Assembly (NCBI GenBank): GCA_900557355.1 | Contig: USSR01000063.1 | Span: forward strand, 1 to 17,120 | Direction of reading: 5' to 3' | Origin: an uncultured Bacteroides sp. | Lineage (GTDB): Bacteria; Bacteroidota; Bacteroidia; Bacteroidales; Bacteroidaceae | DNA: 17,120 nt | Shown here: positions 1 to 8,558 of the stretch, piece by piece | Numbering within the stretch: the first letter of the stretch is position 1 | Layout of the letters: each line of letters starts with the position of its first letter | Made by a program: the position numbers and the translations under genes | Notes under the pieces: generated by a model | Databases searched by the model: none | What the model saw: the letters and a program-made list of their open reading frames with translations, nothing else | Told to the model about the DNA's origin: nothing

Positions 1-2
1 CC

Positions 3-203
3 GAAGAGGCAATCTGTATGAATAGCGCTCCTTTGGCACGTGGTGAGAAAGTACGTGTTATTAAAGGTCCTTTGACGGGGCTTGTAGGAGAGCTTGTTAC
101 AGTAGATGGTAGAAGTAAGATTGCTGTCCGGTTGAATATGCTGGGGTGTGCTTGTGCGGATATGCCGGTCGGGTATGTAGAGCCGATAGGTGAGAGGCAA
201 TAA
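3..203 (+). CDS. upxY: UpxY-family transcription antiterminator, C-terminal KOW part (5' truncated by window)
   Basis: This is the last part of a NusG-like protein; the reading frame is open to the left edge (E-E-A-I-C before the first Met at base 18), so the true start lies upstream. The visible 66 residues contain a KOW-type segment (GEKVRVIKGPLTG) followed by LGCAC and a YVEPI ending, as is typical of the C-terminus of Bacteroides UpxY proteins. In that family, UpxY is the first gene of a capsule operon and lets RNA polymerase read through the long untranslated leader and operon of its own locus. Its place just ahead of the wzx flippase fits. The Met at 18 is internal, not a start. The family call is firm; the NusG N-terminal domain is not in view. 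Confidence 0.88.
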   Translation, partial: EEAICMNSAPLARGEKVRVIKGPLTGLVGELVTVDGRSKIAVRLNMLGCACADMPVGYVEPIGERQ

Positions 204-283
204 TCAAATTATTAATCAAAAGTATGACATAGGAGGTGCCGAATAACCTTTAAAGGTATTATAGGCATATAGTAAATATTTAC
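204..283 (+). promoter_or_regulatory. upxY-wzx leader with two 12-bp palindromes
   Basis: This 80-bp spacer holds an 8-bp direct repeat TAATCAAA (201-208 and 213-220), an orphan Shine-Dalgarno-like AGGAGGTG (231-238) with no start codon at a usable distance, and two perfect 12-bp palindromes: ACCTTTAAAGGT (246-257) and GTAAATATTTAC (272-283). The second touches the wzx start codon. No Bacteroides -7 element (TAnnTTTG) was found by eye. The palindromes could be a protein-binding site or chance in A+T-rich DNA; the AGGT inside the SD-like run can also pair with ACCT at 246-249. A regulatory role is only a possibility. Confidence 0.3.
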
Positions 284-1819
284 ATGTCTCAAGCGACAGA
301 CAACAATAAACGAATAGCGAAGAATACCTTACTTCTCTATATTCGTATGCTTTTTATGATGATCGTGAGTTTATATACTTCACGTGTCATACTAGATGCT
401 CTAGGAGTTGAAGATTTTGGTATATATAATGTCGTAGGTGGCGTTGTAGCTATGTTTTCGGTAATATCGGGGTCATTATCTGCTTCTATCAGTAGATTTA
501 TTACCTTTGAATTGGGGAAAGGTGATCAAAGTAAGCTGAATAAGATATTTTCAGCATCGGTTACTATCCAAATATTGTTGTCTTTAATCGTAGTCATATT
601 AATAGAGATTGTTGGTGTATGGTTTCTTAATTCTAAGATGATTATTCCAGCAGATAGAATACTGGCAGCTAATTGGGTACTCCAATTTTCTGTTGTCACT
701 TTTGTCATAAATCTTATAAGTGTTCCATATAACGCATCTATAATAGCACATGAAAAAATGTCGGCCTTTGCTTATATCAGTATATTGGAAGCTATAGGCA
801 AACTTATTATTGCATATTTGATCGTTATAGCTCCTATGGATAAATTGGTGTTTTATTCAATTTTGATGTGTTCTGTAGCAATAATTATTCGTTTTACTTA
901 TGGCTATTATTGTAAAAGGCATTTCAAAGAGTGTACTTATCATTTTTGTTGGGATAAAAAACTTCTAAAGAATATGTTTGGGTTTGCAGGATGGAATTTC
1001 ATTGGAGCTGCTTCATCCGTGTTAAGAGATCAAGGTGGAAATGTTGTCATTAATTTGTTTTTCGGTCCGTCTGTAAATGCAGCTAAAGGTATTGCTATGC
1101 AAGTAAATTCAGCAATTTCAGGATTTGTTAGTAATTTTATGACAGCATTAAATCCGCAAATTACAAAATCTTATGCTTCTGGCAATCAAGACTATATGAT
1201 GGCACTTATCTTTCAAGGAGCGAAGTTCTCATTTTATATGTTGTTGTTGCTCTCATTGCCGGTGATTATCAATACTCACTATATTCTTGGGCTATGGCTG
1301 AAATTGGTGCCGGAACATGCAGTTCTGTTTGTGCGGCTAACGTTGCTTTTTGCCATGAGTGAATCTATTTCAAATCCATTGATTACGGCCATGCTTGCCA
1401 CGGGTAGAATTCGGAACTATCAGATTATGGTAGGTGGTCTGCAGATGCTGAATCTCCCTATATCATATATCTTTCTTCGTTTGGGGTGTGTACCGGAGTC
1501 TGTATTGTTTGTTGCAATATTTATATCTCAATGCTGTTTAGTTGCACGTCTTTATATGCTCAGAGGAATGATTGGATTGTCTTCTGTCAAGTATTTGAAA
1601 CATGTGTATTTAAAAGTCTTGATGGTAATGTCAACATCAGCGATTCTACCAATATTATTATTAAAGAACATAAATGAAACCTTTTTATCCTTTTTAGTTA
1701 TATCTGTAGTGTCAATACTTACCACATCAATTTCGATATTTTATATAGGATGTAGTAAAGAAGAAAGAGTTTTTGTCTGGGCAAAGGTCAGTGCTTTATG
1801 TGCAAAAATCAGAAGATGA
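284..1819 (+). CDS. wzx: Wzx-type lipid-linked oligosaccharide flippase
   Basis: Predicted inner-membrane flippase of the polysaccharide transporter / MATE-like superfamily, which moves the undecaprenyl-pyrophosphate-linked repeat unit from the cytoplasmic to the periplasmic face. The 511-residue product is about the usual length for Wzx and consists of roughly a dozen or more hydrophobic segments from residue about 15 to about 505. The N-terminal stretch with RVILDALGVEDFGIYNVVGG and SASISRFITFELGKGD is characteristic of Bacteroides capsule flippases. The start at 284 is the only ATG after the in-frame stop at 251. It is the first gene after upxY and overlaps the next gene by 4 bp (ATGA). 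Substrate specificity cannot be read from the sequence. Confidence 0.9.
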   Translation: MSQATDNNKRIAKNTLLLYIRMLFMMIVSLYTSRVILDALGVEDFGIYNVVGGVVAMFSVISGSLSASISRFITFELGKGDQSKLNKIFSASVTIQILLSLIVVILIEIVGVWFLNSKMIIPADRILAANWVLQFSVVTFVINLISVPYNASIIAHEKMSAFAYISILEAIGKLIIAYLIVIAPMDKLVFYSILMCSVAIIIRFTYGYYCKRHFKECTYHFCWDKKLLKNMFGFAGWNFIGAASSVLRDQGGNVVINLFFGPSVNAAKGIAMQVNSAISGFVSNFMTALNPQITKSYASGNQDYMMALIFQGAKFSFYMLLLLSLPVIINTHYILGLWLKLVPEHAVLFVRLTLLFAMSESISNPLITAMLATGRIRNYQIMVGGLQMLNLPISYIFLRLGCVPESVLFVAIFISQCCLVARLYMLRGMIGLSSVKYLKHVYLKVLMVMSTSAILPILLLKNINETFLSFLVISVVSILTTSISIFYIGCSKEERVFVWAKVSALCAKIRR

Positions 1820-2790
1820 TAGAACGTAATTATTCAATAGATATTCTTAAGTTTATATGTGCAATCCTTGTGGTATTCCTTCACACTGATTGTGTATATC
1901 ATGATTACATCTTGCCACTCACACGTTGCGCAGTGCCTTGCTTTTTTATGATTAGTGGTTATTTGTTATTCAACGATGGCGATATAGAAATATCGAGATT
2001 AAAACGCAGTACTAGGAATATTTTGCACATCATCGTATGGTCTACGTTGTTGTTTGCTTGTTATAAAGAAGCTGTGGCAATACATCAAGGGAGTGTTTAC
2101 ATACCATCACTTCGTGAATTATTTAATTTTATAGTTCTTAATGAAAATCCTTTTGGCGGTCATCTTTTGTATTTGGGGGCATATTTATATGTACTATTGA
2201 TAGCAATGATTATAAGCAAGTATAAGATTTGGAAATATATGTTCTATGCCATTCCTATATTATTGCTGACAGACTTAATATTGGGTAAGTATAGTTTACT
2301 TTTTCTCGATAGAGAGTTTCCAGTTATCTATGTACGGAACTTTTTGTTTGTCGGTCTACCATATTTTGCATTGGGGGCATGTCTGAAGAAGTATAGTGAC
2401 AAGATTAGTAAAATTAAATACTATTATTGGCTTATTGGGGGCATTTTATTCTCATTGACGTCTCTAATGGAAAAATGGGTATTGCTATATTTAGACAAGA
2501 ATCCCGGACGTGAACATTATTTTAGTAGCACGTTGCTTGCGCTATGTCTATTCTTGTTAGTATTATCATTCAAGAAGAAAGAACCAACTATATATTCGAC
2601 TATTGGAAATAAAGATTCGCTTTACATATACATCTTTCATCCTCTCTTTATATCAATCATCGGTATGATAGTTGGTAAGATAGCATCAAATTCTATAGTA
2701 AATATATACTCATTTACTGCGCCATTTGTAGTGTTCTTATCGACGATGGTCTTTATAATAGTAATAAGAAAAATCCGGTTGATACAATGA
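1816..2790 (+). CDS. Acyltransferase-3 family membrane protein (probable glycan O-acyltransferase)
   Basis: Integral membrane acyltransferase of the AT3 family (OatA, WecH and NodX relatives), which typically transfers acetyl or another short acyl group from cytoplasmic acyl-CoA to sugars. The start chosen is 1816 rather than the upstream in-frame ATG at 1798, because 1816 forms an ATGA overlap with the wzx stop and the protein then begins MIERNYSIDILKF as family members usually do. Seen: the K/R-x10-H signature (K12 to H23), an FMISGYLLF segment near residue 50, and about ten hydrophobic helices over 324 residues. Its place between wzx and a redox/pyruvyl-transferase pair suggests it decorates the repeat unit. 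Acetyl as donor and the target sugar are inferred. It overlaps the next gene by 4 bp (ATGA). Confidence 0.82.
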   Translation: MIERNYSIDILKFICAILVVFLHTDCVYHDYILPLTRCAVPCFFMISGYLLFNDGDIEISRLKRSTRNILHIIVWSTLLFACYKEAVAIHQGSVYIPSLRELFNFIVLNENPFGGHLLYLGAYLYVLLIAMIISKYKIWKYMFYAIPILLLTDLILGKYSLLFLDREFPVIYVRNFLFVGLPYFALGACLKKYSDKISKIKYYYWLIGGILFSLTSLMEKWVLLYLDKNPGREHYFSSTLLALCLFLLVLSFKKKEPTIYSTIGNKDSLYIYIFHPLFISIIGMIVGKIASNSIVNIYSFTAPFVVFLSTMVFIIVIRKIRLIQ

Positions 2791-3935
2791 TAAATATCAA
2801 TAATCAGGCAGATTGTTGCGGATGTACTGCATGTGCCAGTATTTGCGCTCATGATGCTATCACGATGAAACCAGATGCGCTTGGATTTCTCTATCCGGAA
2901 GTGGATCGAAGCAAGTGTGTTGATTGCGGTCTGTGTGAGAAGGTGTGTGCTTTTAATGACGATTACGATAAAAGCTTAAATATAGATAACCCTTTAGCTT
3001 ATGCGGCAAGGCATAAAAATGAGGAAGAATTAAGATATAGCCGTTCTGGAGCCGTATTTGTTGCTATGTCTGATTATATTCTGGAATATGGTGGCGTTGT
3101 GTATGGTGCAGGATATGCTGACCATTTTAGAGTCGTCCATAAACGAGCAACTACAAAAGAAGAATGTAGCGAATTCAAGGGAAGTAAGTATGTACAGAGC
3201 GATATGAATACGGTGTTCCGCCAAGTGAAGCAAGATTTGAAGGCAGGTTTGGTTGTTTTATTCTCTGGTACTCCATGTCAAACAGCAGGTTTGAATAGTT
3301 ATATAGGAAAAGCTCAAAGAAAAAATCTCATTCTTATAGACATTATTTGTCATGCAGTGCCCAGTCCTTCTATATGGAAAGATTATCTTGGCTATACAGA
3401 ATCAAAATTCAAATCAAACGTTATCAAATTAGAATTTCGAGAAAAATCCATTGGGTGGAACCAACCACACATGGAAAGTTTTACTTTTACAGATAACTCT
3501 ATTCATAAAGACTTTCTGTTAAGGTATCTTTTTTATTCAGGATTAATTTCCCGGCCCTCTTGTGAGCATTGTAAATATTGCAATCTTTCCAGACCTTCTG
3601 ATTTGACTATCGGAGACTTTTGGGGATATGAAAAAGTCGTACCGAAAATGAATACAGACAATAAAGGAATCTCGCTCGTTATTTGTAACACGGATAAGGG
3701 GTGTAGTTTTTTTAGGGAATGTTCTTATATGCTGCATACAAAGCATGTAGACTTGATGAATTCATTGCAACCCAATCTGCAACATCCTTCGTCTGTAGAT
3801 CCTCGTTGGCATCAATTTGCAAAGGATTATCAAAAAAGAGGATTTTTGTATGTTGCCAGGAAATATGGAAATGTAGGTTATCGTTACCAACTAAGAATGT
3901 TTATGGACAAAATTAAGCGGAAATTATCCATTTAA
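2787..3935 (+). CDS. FrhB/F420-hydrogenase beta-subunit-like Fe-S flavoprotein
   Basis: Soluble redox protein of the coenzyme F420 hydrogenase/dehydrogenase beta-subunit family, in the form found in polysaccharide loci. Residues 10-54 form a two-cluster ferredoxin domain: C10-x2-C13-x2-C16-x3-C20 and C44-x2-C47-x2-C50-x3-C54. The FrhB-like body follows with SRSGA (85-89), GSKYVQSD (132-139), GTPCQ (161-165), a CHAVPSP motif (188-194; CHGVPSP is more usual) and a third cysteine group, C259-x2-C262-x2-C265, before DLTIGDFWG (272-280). Family members bind flavin and Fe-S clusters. Bacteroidales are not known to make F420, so the electron carrier here is probably ferredoxin or another flavin; that is inference. 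It begins in an ATGA overlap with the acyltransferase and ends 1 bp before a pyruvyl transferase gene. Its substrate is unknown. Confidence 0.85.
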   Translation: MININNQADCCGCTACASICAHDAITMKPDALGFLYPEVDRSKCVDCGLCEKVCAFNDDYDKSLNIDNPLAYAARHKNEEELRYSRSGAVFVAMSDYILEYGGVVYGAGYADHFRVVHKRATTKEECSEFKGSKYVQSDMNTVFRQVKQDLKAGLVVLFSGTPCQTAGLNSYIGKAQRKNLILIDIICHAVPSPSIWKDYLGYTESKFKSNVIKLEFREKSIGWNQPHMESFTFTDNSIHKDFLLRYLFYSGLISRPSCEHCKYCNLSRPSDLTIGDFWGYEKVVPKMNTDNKGISLVICNTDKGCSFFRECSYMLHTKHVDLMNSLQPNLQHPSSVDPRWHQFAKDYQKRGFLYVARKYGNVGYRYQLRMFMDKIKRKLSI

Positions 3936-3936
3936 T

Positions 3937-5019
3937 ATGAAGATAGGAATATTGACATTTCATTGTGCTCACAATTATGGGGCCGTGTTGCAGACCTATG
4001 CTTTAGTAACGTATTTGCGGAAGAATAACTATGATGCGGAGATAATAGATTATAGACCCAAATCGTTAACTATGTCCCATGGTATTATGCCTTGGCGTAG
4101 AATTTCCCGACTTAATATAATACGAAAAGTTATCTTTGTTCTTAGAATATTACCGTTCTTAACGGTAAGAAAAGAACGTTCTGACAAATTTCAATCATTT
4201 ATAGATAGCTTACCTCTTTCAACTCGGAAATATACGGAAACAGACAGTGAAGTCACAGGCTATGATATAATAATTTGTGGCAGTGACCAAGTTTGGAATC
4301 CTAGCATTACCAATGGCTTTGATAAATTCTTTTGTGGAAGTGTCAGTCATAAAGGCAAATTTATATCCTATGCAGCTAGTACTGAAGCCAAACGAATCAT
4401 CTCCGATGACTATAAAAAATATAAAGAAGTACTCTCCAATTTTGAGAATATTTCAGTTAGAGAGTCAGAGCTTAAAAATATTTTGCAACCACTCATAAAT
4501 AAAGAAATAACGAAAGTTATAGACCCTGTGTTTTTATTATCTGCCAATGAATGGCAAAAGGTAGCTATCAAACCAACTTTTACCGACAAACCATACCTTC
4601 TTGTATATCAGGTAAAGAGAGACGATAGGGTACTGGATATGGCAAATAAATATGCTGCATTACACCACATGAGTGTTGTTGAAGTAACAGCAGAGGCTGA
4701 ATATAAAAAAATGAAGAATCGAATATTGACAGCATCTCCTTTTGAATTTGTGGGATTGTTTGCCAATGCCTCATGTGTCGTTACAACATCATTTCATGGA
4801 ACCGCATTTTCTATAATATTCAACAAGCCTTTTAAAACCGTATTGTTCAATGCGCCCGGCGATGGACGGGCTCTGGATGTAATGAATACTTTCGGCATAG
4901 AAAATTCGACAGTTAATGTAGATAGCGGGGATATTCAGGAAATGTCTCTTAACACCCCTAATTTAGATATTATAGTCCGGACTTCGGAAACATTTATAAA
5001 GCAGGCCATACAACGATGA
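3937..5019 (+). CDS. Polysaccharide pyruvyl transferase family protein, copy A
   Basis: Predicted transferase of the CsaB/WcaK-type family, whose characterised members move pyruvate from phosphoenolpyruvate onto a sugar as a ketal. The 360 residues begin MKIGILTFHCAHNYGAVLQT, the family N-terminal strand and loop. The protein then shows GSDQVWNP (115-122) and SFHGTAF (285-291), containing the conserved histidine H287. No signal peptide or membrane segment is seen, so it should act in the cytoplasm on the nucleotide- or lipid-linked sugar. It follows the FrhB-like gene by 1 bp and overlaps the polymerase gene by 4 bp. A second, diverged member lies at 11347. Pyruvylation is the expected chemistry but is not proven for this subfamily. 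Confidence 0.87.
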   Translation: MKIGILTFHCAHNYGAVLQTYALVTYLRKNNYDAEIIDYRPKSLTMSHGIMPWRRISRLNIIRKVIFVLRILPFLTVRKERSDKFQSFIDSLPLSTRKYTETDSEVTGYDIIICGSDQVWNPSITNGFDKFFCGSVSHKGKFISYAASTEAKRIISDDYKKYKEVLSNFENISVRESELKNILQPLINKEITKVIDPVFLLSANEWQKVAIKPTFTDKPYLLVYQVKRDDRVLDMANKYAALHHMSVVEVTAEAEYKKMKNRILTASPFEFVGLFANASCVVTTSFHGTAFSIIFNKPFKTVLFNAPGDGRALDVMNTFGIENSTVNVDSGDIQEMSLNTPNLDIIVRTSETFIKQAIQR

Positions 5020-6215
5020 ATAATGCAATAGTCAAAAGATATCCATTGGCAAACTCCTTTCCGATATTATTAATAGTTTGTCTGATATTGGAACAAGGTT
5101 ACGGTCTTCTTCCAATACCTAGATACTTATTTATCGTGTTGGTGGGTGTTTTCTTCTTTTATTATAAAAAAGGAACATCTTACAGTAAGCCCATTTCCAT
5201 CTTTGTAGTTAGCTGCTTTCTAAGCATCTTGTCGTGTATGTATTTTAGGAATGAAAGTCCTGTCAGTATTATGGGCGAATATAATATATATCTTATGATT
5301 GTATTTTATTTTGTCTTGTGCAAATACAATGTAAGTATTGAAGTTCTTGAAAAGGTATTGTTCTGGGCTTTTATCATATTCTGCTTTTGTTACTTATATC
5401 AAGTTTCAGTCTATCCCAAACTTGTATTTCTAGATAAAAACAATCAGTACAATGAAACTATAGATGTGTTGAACCGACGAATTCGAATGGTGGGAATGTC
5501 CATTAATTCATTGGGATATTTTTATAGTTTGAATAAAATCTTGGAGAAGAAAATGAACTATACACTTCCCATGTTGCTTTCATTGGTGTGTATGTTGTTA
5601 TTTGGATTTAGAACTTTACTGTTCTTTTCTGCTGTATTTTCTATAATAATGATTATAAGATTTAACGGCTTTTCAAAGAAACTTGTCTTCTGGTGTGCAT
5701 TAGGGGGATTAGGTGCTTATCTGCTTTATCTTACTCCCATCTTCCAAACGGTTTTTGAAAGAATGATGGAGAGGCAAGAATCCGACCAGACTTTTGGTAA
5801 TAAAGATTATATTAGATATGCAACTTTGTTCCATTATTATGGTAATCATTATAAGAGTGCGGTAGAGATGTTTTTGGGTTCTGGATTATGTAACCGGGCA
5901 TTGAGAACATCTTATTCTTTAGAAATTGTGAGAAATGAATCATACGGCTTGCATTATTACGATTGGGGATTGTTGGGAATTAGTTGGATGACCGGAGTAC
6001 TTAGCCTGATTGGAATGTTATGGTGGTCACTAAAAGCGGCATTTGCAAAACTTCCCAAGAAATATTTATATCTTTCTGTATGGTTCGGATACATTCTGAC
6101 TTGTGCATTTACGTCTGCTGAATTTGTCCGTCAAGGATGTTTTCTGATACAAGCAATATGTTTATATCTCATTTATAAAATATCCTTGTATGAAAAGAAT
6201 CGCTATAATGAATAA
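5016..6215 (+). CDS. wzy: Wzy-like polysaccharide polymerase (O-antigen polymerase type)
   Basis: A 399-residue, very hydrophobic protein with about ten or more predicted membrane segments and a larger polar loop in the second half (about residues 245-315). That loop contains GSGLCNRALR and is followed by an ESYGLHYYDWGLLGISWM stretch, the pattern seen before the late helices of Wzy polymerases and ligases. The family is poorly conserved, so the call rests on topology, this motif and the fact that the locus otherwise lacks a polymerase. Role: joins flipped repeat units into the capsule chain on the periplasmic face. It starts in an ATGA overlap with pyruvyl transferase A, and its end overlaps the following GT4 gene by 26 bp. 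An O-antigen ligase-like role is the main alternative. Confidence 0.75.
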   Translation: MNNAIVKRYPLANSFPILLIVCLILEQGYGLLPIPRYLFIVLVGVFFFYYKKGTSYSKPISIFVVSCFLSILSCMYFRNESPVSIMGEYNIYLMIVFYFVLCKYNVSIEVLEKVLFWAFIIFCFCYLYQVSVYPKLVFLDKNNQYNETIDVLNRRIRMVGMSINSLGYFYSLNKILEKKMNYTLPMLLSLVCMLLFGFRTLLFFSAVFSIIMIIRFNGFSKKLVFWCALGGLGAYLLYLTPIFQTVFERMMERQESDQTFGNKDYIRYATLFHYYGNHYKSAVEMFLGSGLCNRALRTSYSLEIVRNESYGLHYYDWGLLGISWMTGVLSLIGMLWWSLKAAFAKLPKKYLYLSVWFGYILTCAFTSAEFVRQGCFLIQAICLYLIYKISLYEKNRYNE

Positions 6216-7407
6216 TGGGACATTACCCATACCGTCAGTTTTGGGAGGTGCAGTAGAAACATTGGTTCAGCTTCTGGTTGATACCAATGAAAAAGAAAAG
6301 CAAATGCAGCTTGAAATTCTTTCTATTGATAACGTTAATGCAAGAGAAAAGGCAAAAGAGTATAGATATACCCATTTTCACTTTGTTAGTACTTCGAGTA
6401 TTTTGAATCGAATGACAGACTTTCTAAAGCGTTGTTATAATTTTATAGCCTTACGGACAGGTCTGCCATTTATTGGATATTGTTATGCAAGCGCGTTGGT
6501 TCGTTTCATCAAGAATTGTAACAATATTGATGCTGTTCTTTTGGAAGGTTCTTCAATTAATGCTGATTATATAAAGAGGAAAACCGCATTGCCCGTTATA
6601 CAACGCATACATAATGTACCGCCCCATAGCTTGCGTCATTGGGATGATTTGAATGCAAAATCAACAGACCTTTATTTGGGGATTAGCAACTATATATGCA
6701 CTGTGTTGCAGAAAAATGTTGAAGGAAAATATGGTGCTGCCATCAAGCTATTATATAATTCAATTAATTTTAATCAGTTCAATGTAAGGACTACAAATGA
6801 AGAAAGACATACATTGAGAAAGTCATTAAATATTCCTGCAAATTCTTTTCTTTTTGTTTTCTCGGGTAGATTGAGAAATTACAAAGGTATAAAAGAATTG
6901 CTACTTGCTTTCTTGGAATCTAAAGATAAAATGCCTGATGCCTATTTGCTTATTGTCGGAAGTTTTGCATTTTCTTCTACTTACGTGTCCCTATTCGAAA
7001 AAGAACTTGCGTCTATCATTCATCAGTTGGGAGAACGGGTCATATTTACAGGCTTTGTAAAGTATGAAGTCATTCATCGATATTATCAAATTGCAAATGT
7101 GGGTGTATTCCCTTCCATATGGGAGGAGCCTTTTGCACTTACCTGCCTTGAGGCAATTGCAAGCTCCTTGCCTGTCATTATAACGAGAAGTGGAGGAATG
7201 CCGGAAATCGTTAATGAAGAGTGCGGCATTGTTGTGGAGAATGATGCGAATCTGGTTAATTCATTGGCTGCAGCAATGGAAAATATATATGGTATGGATA
7301 AAGCTAAATTAGAAAATATGGCTCAACATTCAGTATTGAGAGCTCAATCATTTGATAATCAACTTCAATACAAACAATTTGTTGAATACATCAATTCTGA
7401 AATATAG
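6190..7407 (+). CDS. GT4-family glycosyltransferase (first of four)
   Basis: Predicted retaining GT-B fold enzyme that transfers a sugar from a nucleotide donor to the growing lipid-linked oligosaccharide at the cytoplasmic membrane face. The N-terminus MKRIAIMNNGTLPIP followed by GGAVETL fits the first strand and glycine loop of GT4 proteins, which supports the start at 6190 despite the 26-bp overlap with the polymerase gene. The internal ATG at 6208 would remove that strand. The C-terminal domain carries FVFSGRLRNYKGIKELL (donor-domain start) and the EX7E motif E313 to E321 in EEPFALTCLEA. Length (405 aa) is normal. The sugar donor cannot be assigned. Confidence 0.88.
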   Translation: MKRIAIMNNGTLPIPSVLGGAVETLVQLLVDTNEKEKQMQLEILSIDNVNAREKAKEYRYTHFHFVSTSSILNRMTDFLKRCYNFIALRTGLPFIGYCYASALVRFIKNCNNIDAVLLEGSSINADYIKRKTALPVIQRIHNVPPHSLRHWDDLNAKSTDLYLGISNYICTVLQKNVEGKYGAAIKLLYNSINFNQFNVRTTNEERHTLRKSLNIPANSFLFVFSGRLRNYKGIKELLLAFLESKDKMPDAYLLIVGSFAFSSTYVSLFEKELASIIHQLGERVIFTGFVKYEVIHRYYQIANVGVFPSIWEEPFALTCLEAIASSLPVIITRSGGMPEIVNEECGIVVENDANLVNSLAAAMENIYGMDKAKLENMAQHSVLRAQSFDNQLQYKQFVEYINSEI

Positions 7408-7410
7408 TAT

Positions 7411-8547
7411 ATGAAAAATATACTTATAACGTTTACGAATGCAATAGATCCCACAACTGGAGGAGTCGAAAGGGTATATCATAATCTTGTGCCTTATTTT
7501 AGGGAGCATGGATATAATGTGTTTGCTACGTATCAAAGAAAAACTGATTATGATAAAAATTCCGTCTATACCAAAGCGATATTTATGGAGTATTCTATTG
7601 ATAATGTTGGATATTTTGATAAGTTAGACAAGGTAATGATGGAAATGGCTGTAGATATTGTAATTTGTCCATTTCCAAGTTATCAATTGTTCAATTACTG
7701 TTCTCGGTTAATTGATAAAAAGGTTTTCTTTCATGTACACAATGTTCCATCCAAATTGATGTATCCCAGTTCGGCAAAGTTGCCAAATATATTGAAAGAA
7801 TCTTTTGTTGACAGATGCTTAAAACGTATACGTTTTGATTTGAGATATTTAGCATCATTCAGAAGAATTGAATTAAATAAAATGAAGATAGTCCTTCTTT
7901 CTGATTTCTTTAGGGATGACCTAAAAAGTTTTTATGATTTCAACCCTAAATGTATATGTGCTTTGCCCAATCCATTCTGTATTGATGAAGAATATCAATT
8001 GGATTATCAGAAGAAAGAGAAAATGATTCTATATGTCGGAAGAATAAATACTAGACAAAAGCGTTTTCAATCTCTTCTTAATATTTGGAAAAGACTGCAA
8101 AATGAATTACTCGATTATAGACTTGAAATAGTAGGAGGAGGACCCGAAAAAGAATTGTATGAGAATCTGGCTCATGAAATGCGTCTTAAACGTATCACAT
8201 TTCATGATTTTCAAAATCCGACGGAATATTATAAAAAAGCCGTATGCAGTTGCATGACAAGTAACTACGAGGGATTTAGTATGGTCTTAATTGAAGCAAT
8301 GCAGTATGGATGTGTGCCATTTGTTTTTAATTCATTTGCATCTCTACCAGATATAATAGATGATAAGGTCAATGGATATGTCATTACGCCATTCGATGAA
8401 GGTGAATATGTACAGAAGATAAAAGAATTTATATTGTTATCAAAAAAGAATAAAGAAATAATCAGCGTTAAAGCCATGGAAAAAAGCCGAGAATTTGATG
8501 TCAGACGAGTTGGTCAACGATGGATAGAACTTATTGATAACTATTAA
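7411..8547 (+). CDS. GT4-family glycosyltransferase (second of four)
   Basis: Predicted GT-B sugar transferase of 378 residues. Seen: an N-terminal Rossmann strand MKNILITFTNAIDPTTGGVERV, the donor-domain opening MILYVGRINTRQKRFQSLL, GGGPEKELYENLA near residue 245, and the EX7E motif E287 to E295 within NYEGFSMVLIEAMQYG. It follows the previous GT4 gene by 3 bp, so the two are probably co-translated and act in succession. It diverges clearly from that gene, so it is not a recent tandem duplicate. Donor and linkage are unknown. Confidence 0.88.
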   Translation: MKNILITFTNAIDPTTGGVERVYHNLVPYFREHGYNVFATYQRKTDYDKNSVYTKAIFMEYSIDNVGYFDKLDKVMMEMAVDIVICPFPSYQLFNYCSRLIDKKVFFHVHNVPSKLMYPSSAKLPNILKESFVDRCLKRIRFDLRYLASFRRIELNKMKIVLLSDFFRDDLKSFYDFNPKCICALPNPFCIDEEYQLDYQKKEKMILYVGRINTRQKRFQSLLNIWKRLQNELLDYRLEIVGGGPEKELYENLAHEMRLKRITFHDFQNPTEYYKKAVCSCMTSNYEGFSMVLIEAMQYGCVPFVFNSFASLPDIIDDKVNGYVITPFDEGEYVQKIKEFILLSKKNKEIISVKAMEKSREFDVRRVGQRWIELIDNY

Positions 8548-8558
8548 AATAAAAGACC

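Noticed and set aside
231..238. AGGAGGTG as ribosome binding site for wzx or a leader peptide
   Set aside because: It lies 45 bases before the wzx ATG. The GTG inside it opens only a five-codon frame, and Bacteroidales depend little on such sites. Kept only as part of the leader description.
1798..1815. Upstream ATG for the acyltransferase-3 gene
   Set aside because: It would add MCKNQK before the usual family start and lengthen the overlap with wzx; the ATGA overlap at 1816 matches the style of neighbouring junctions.
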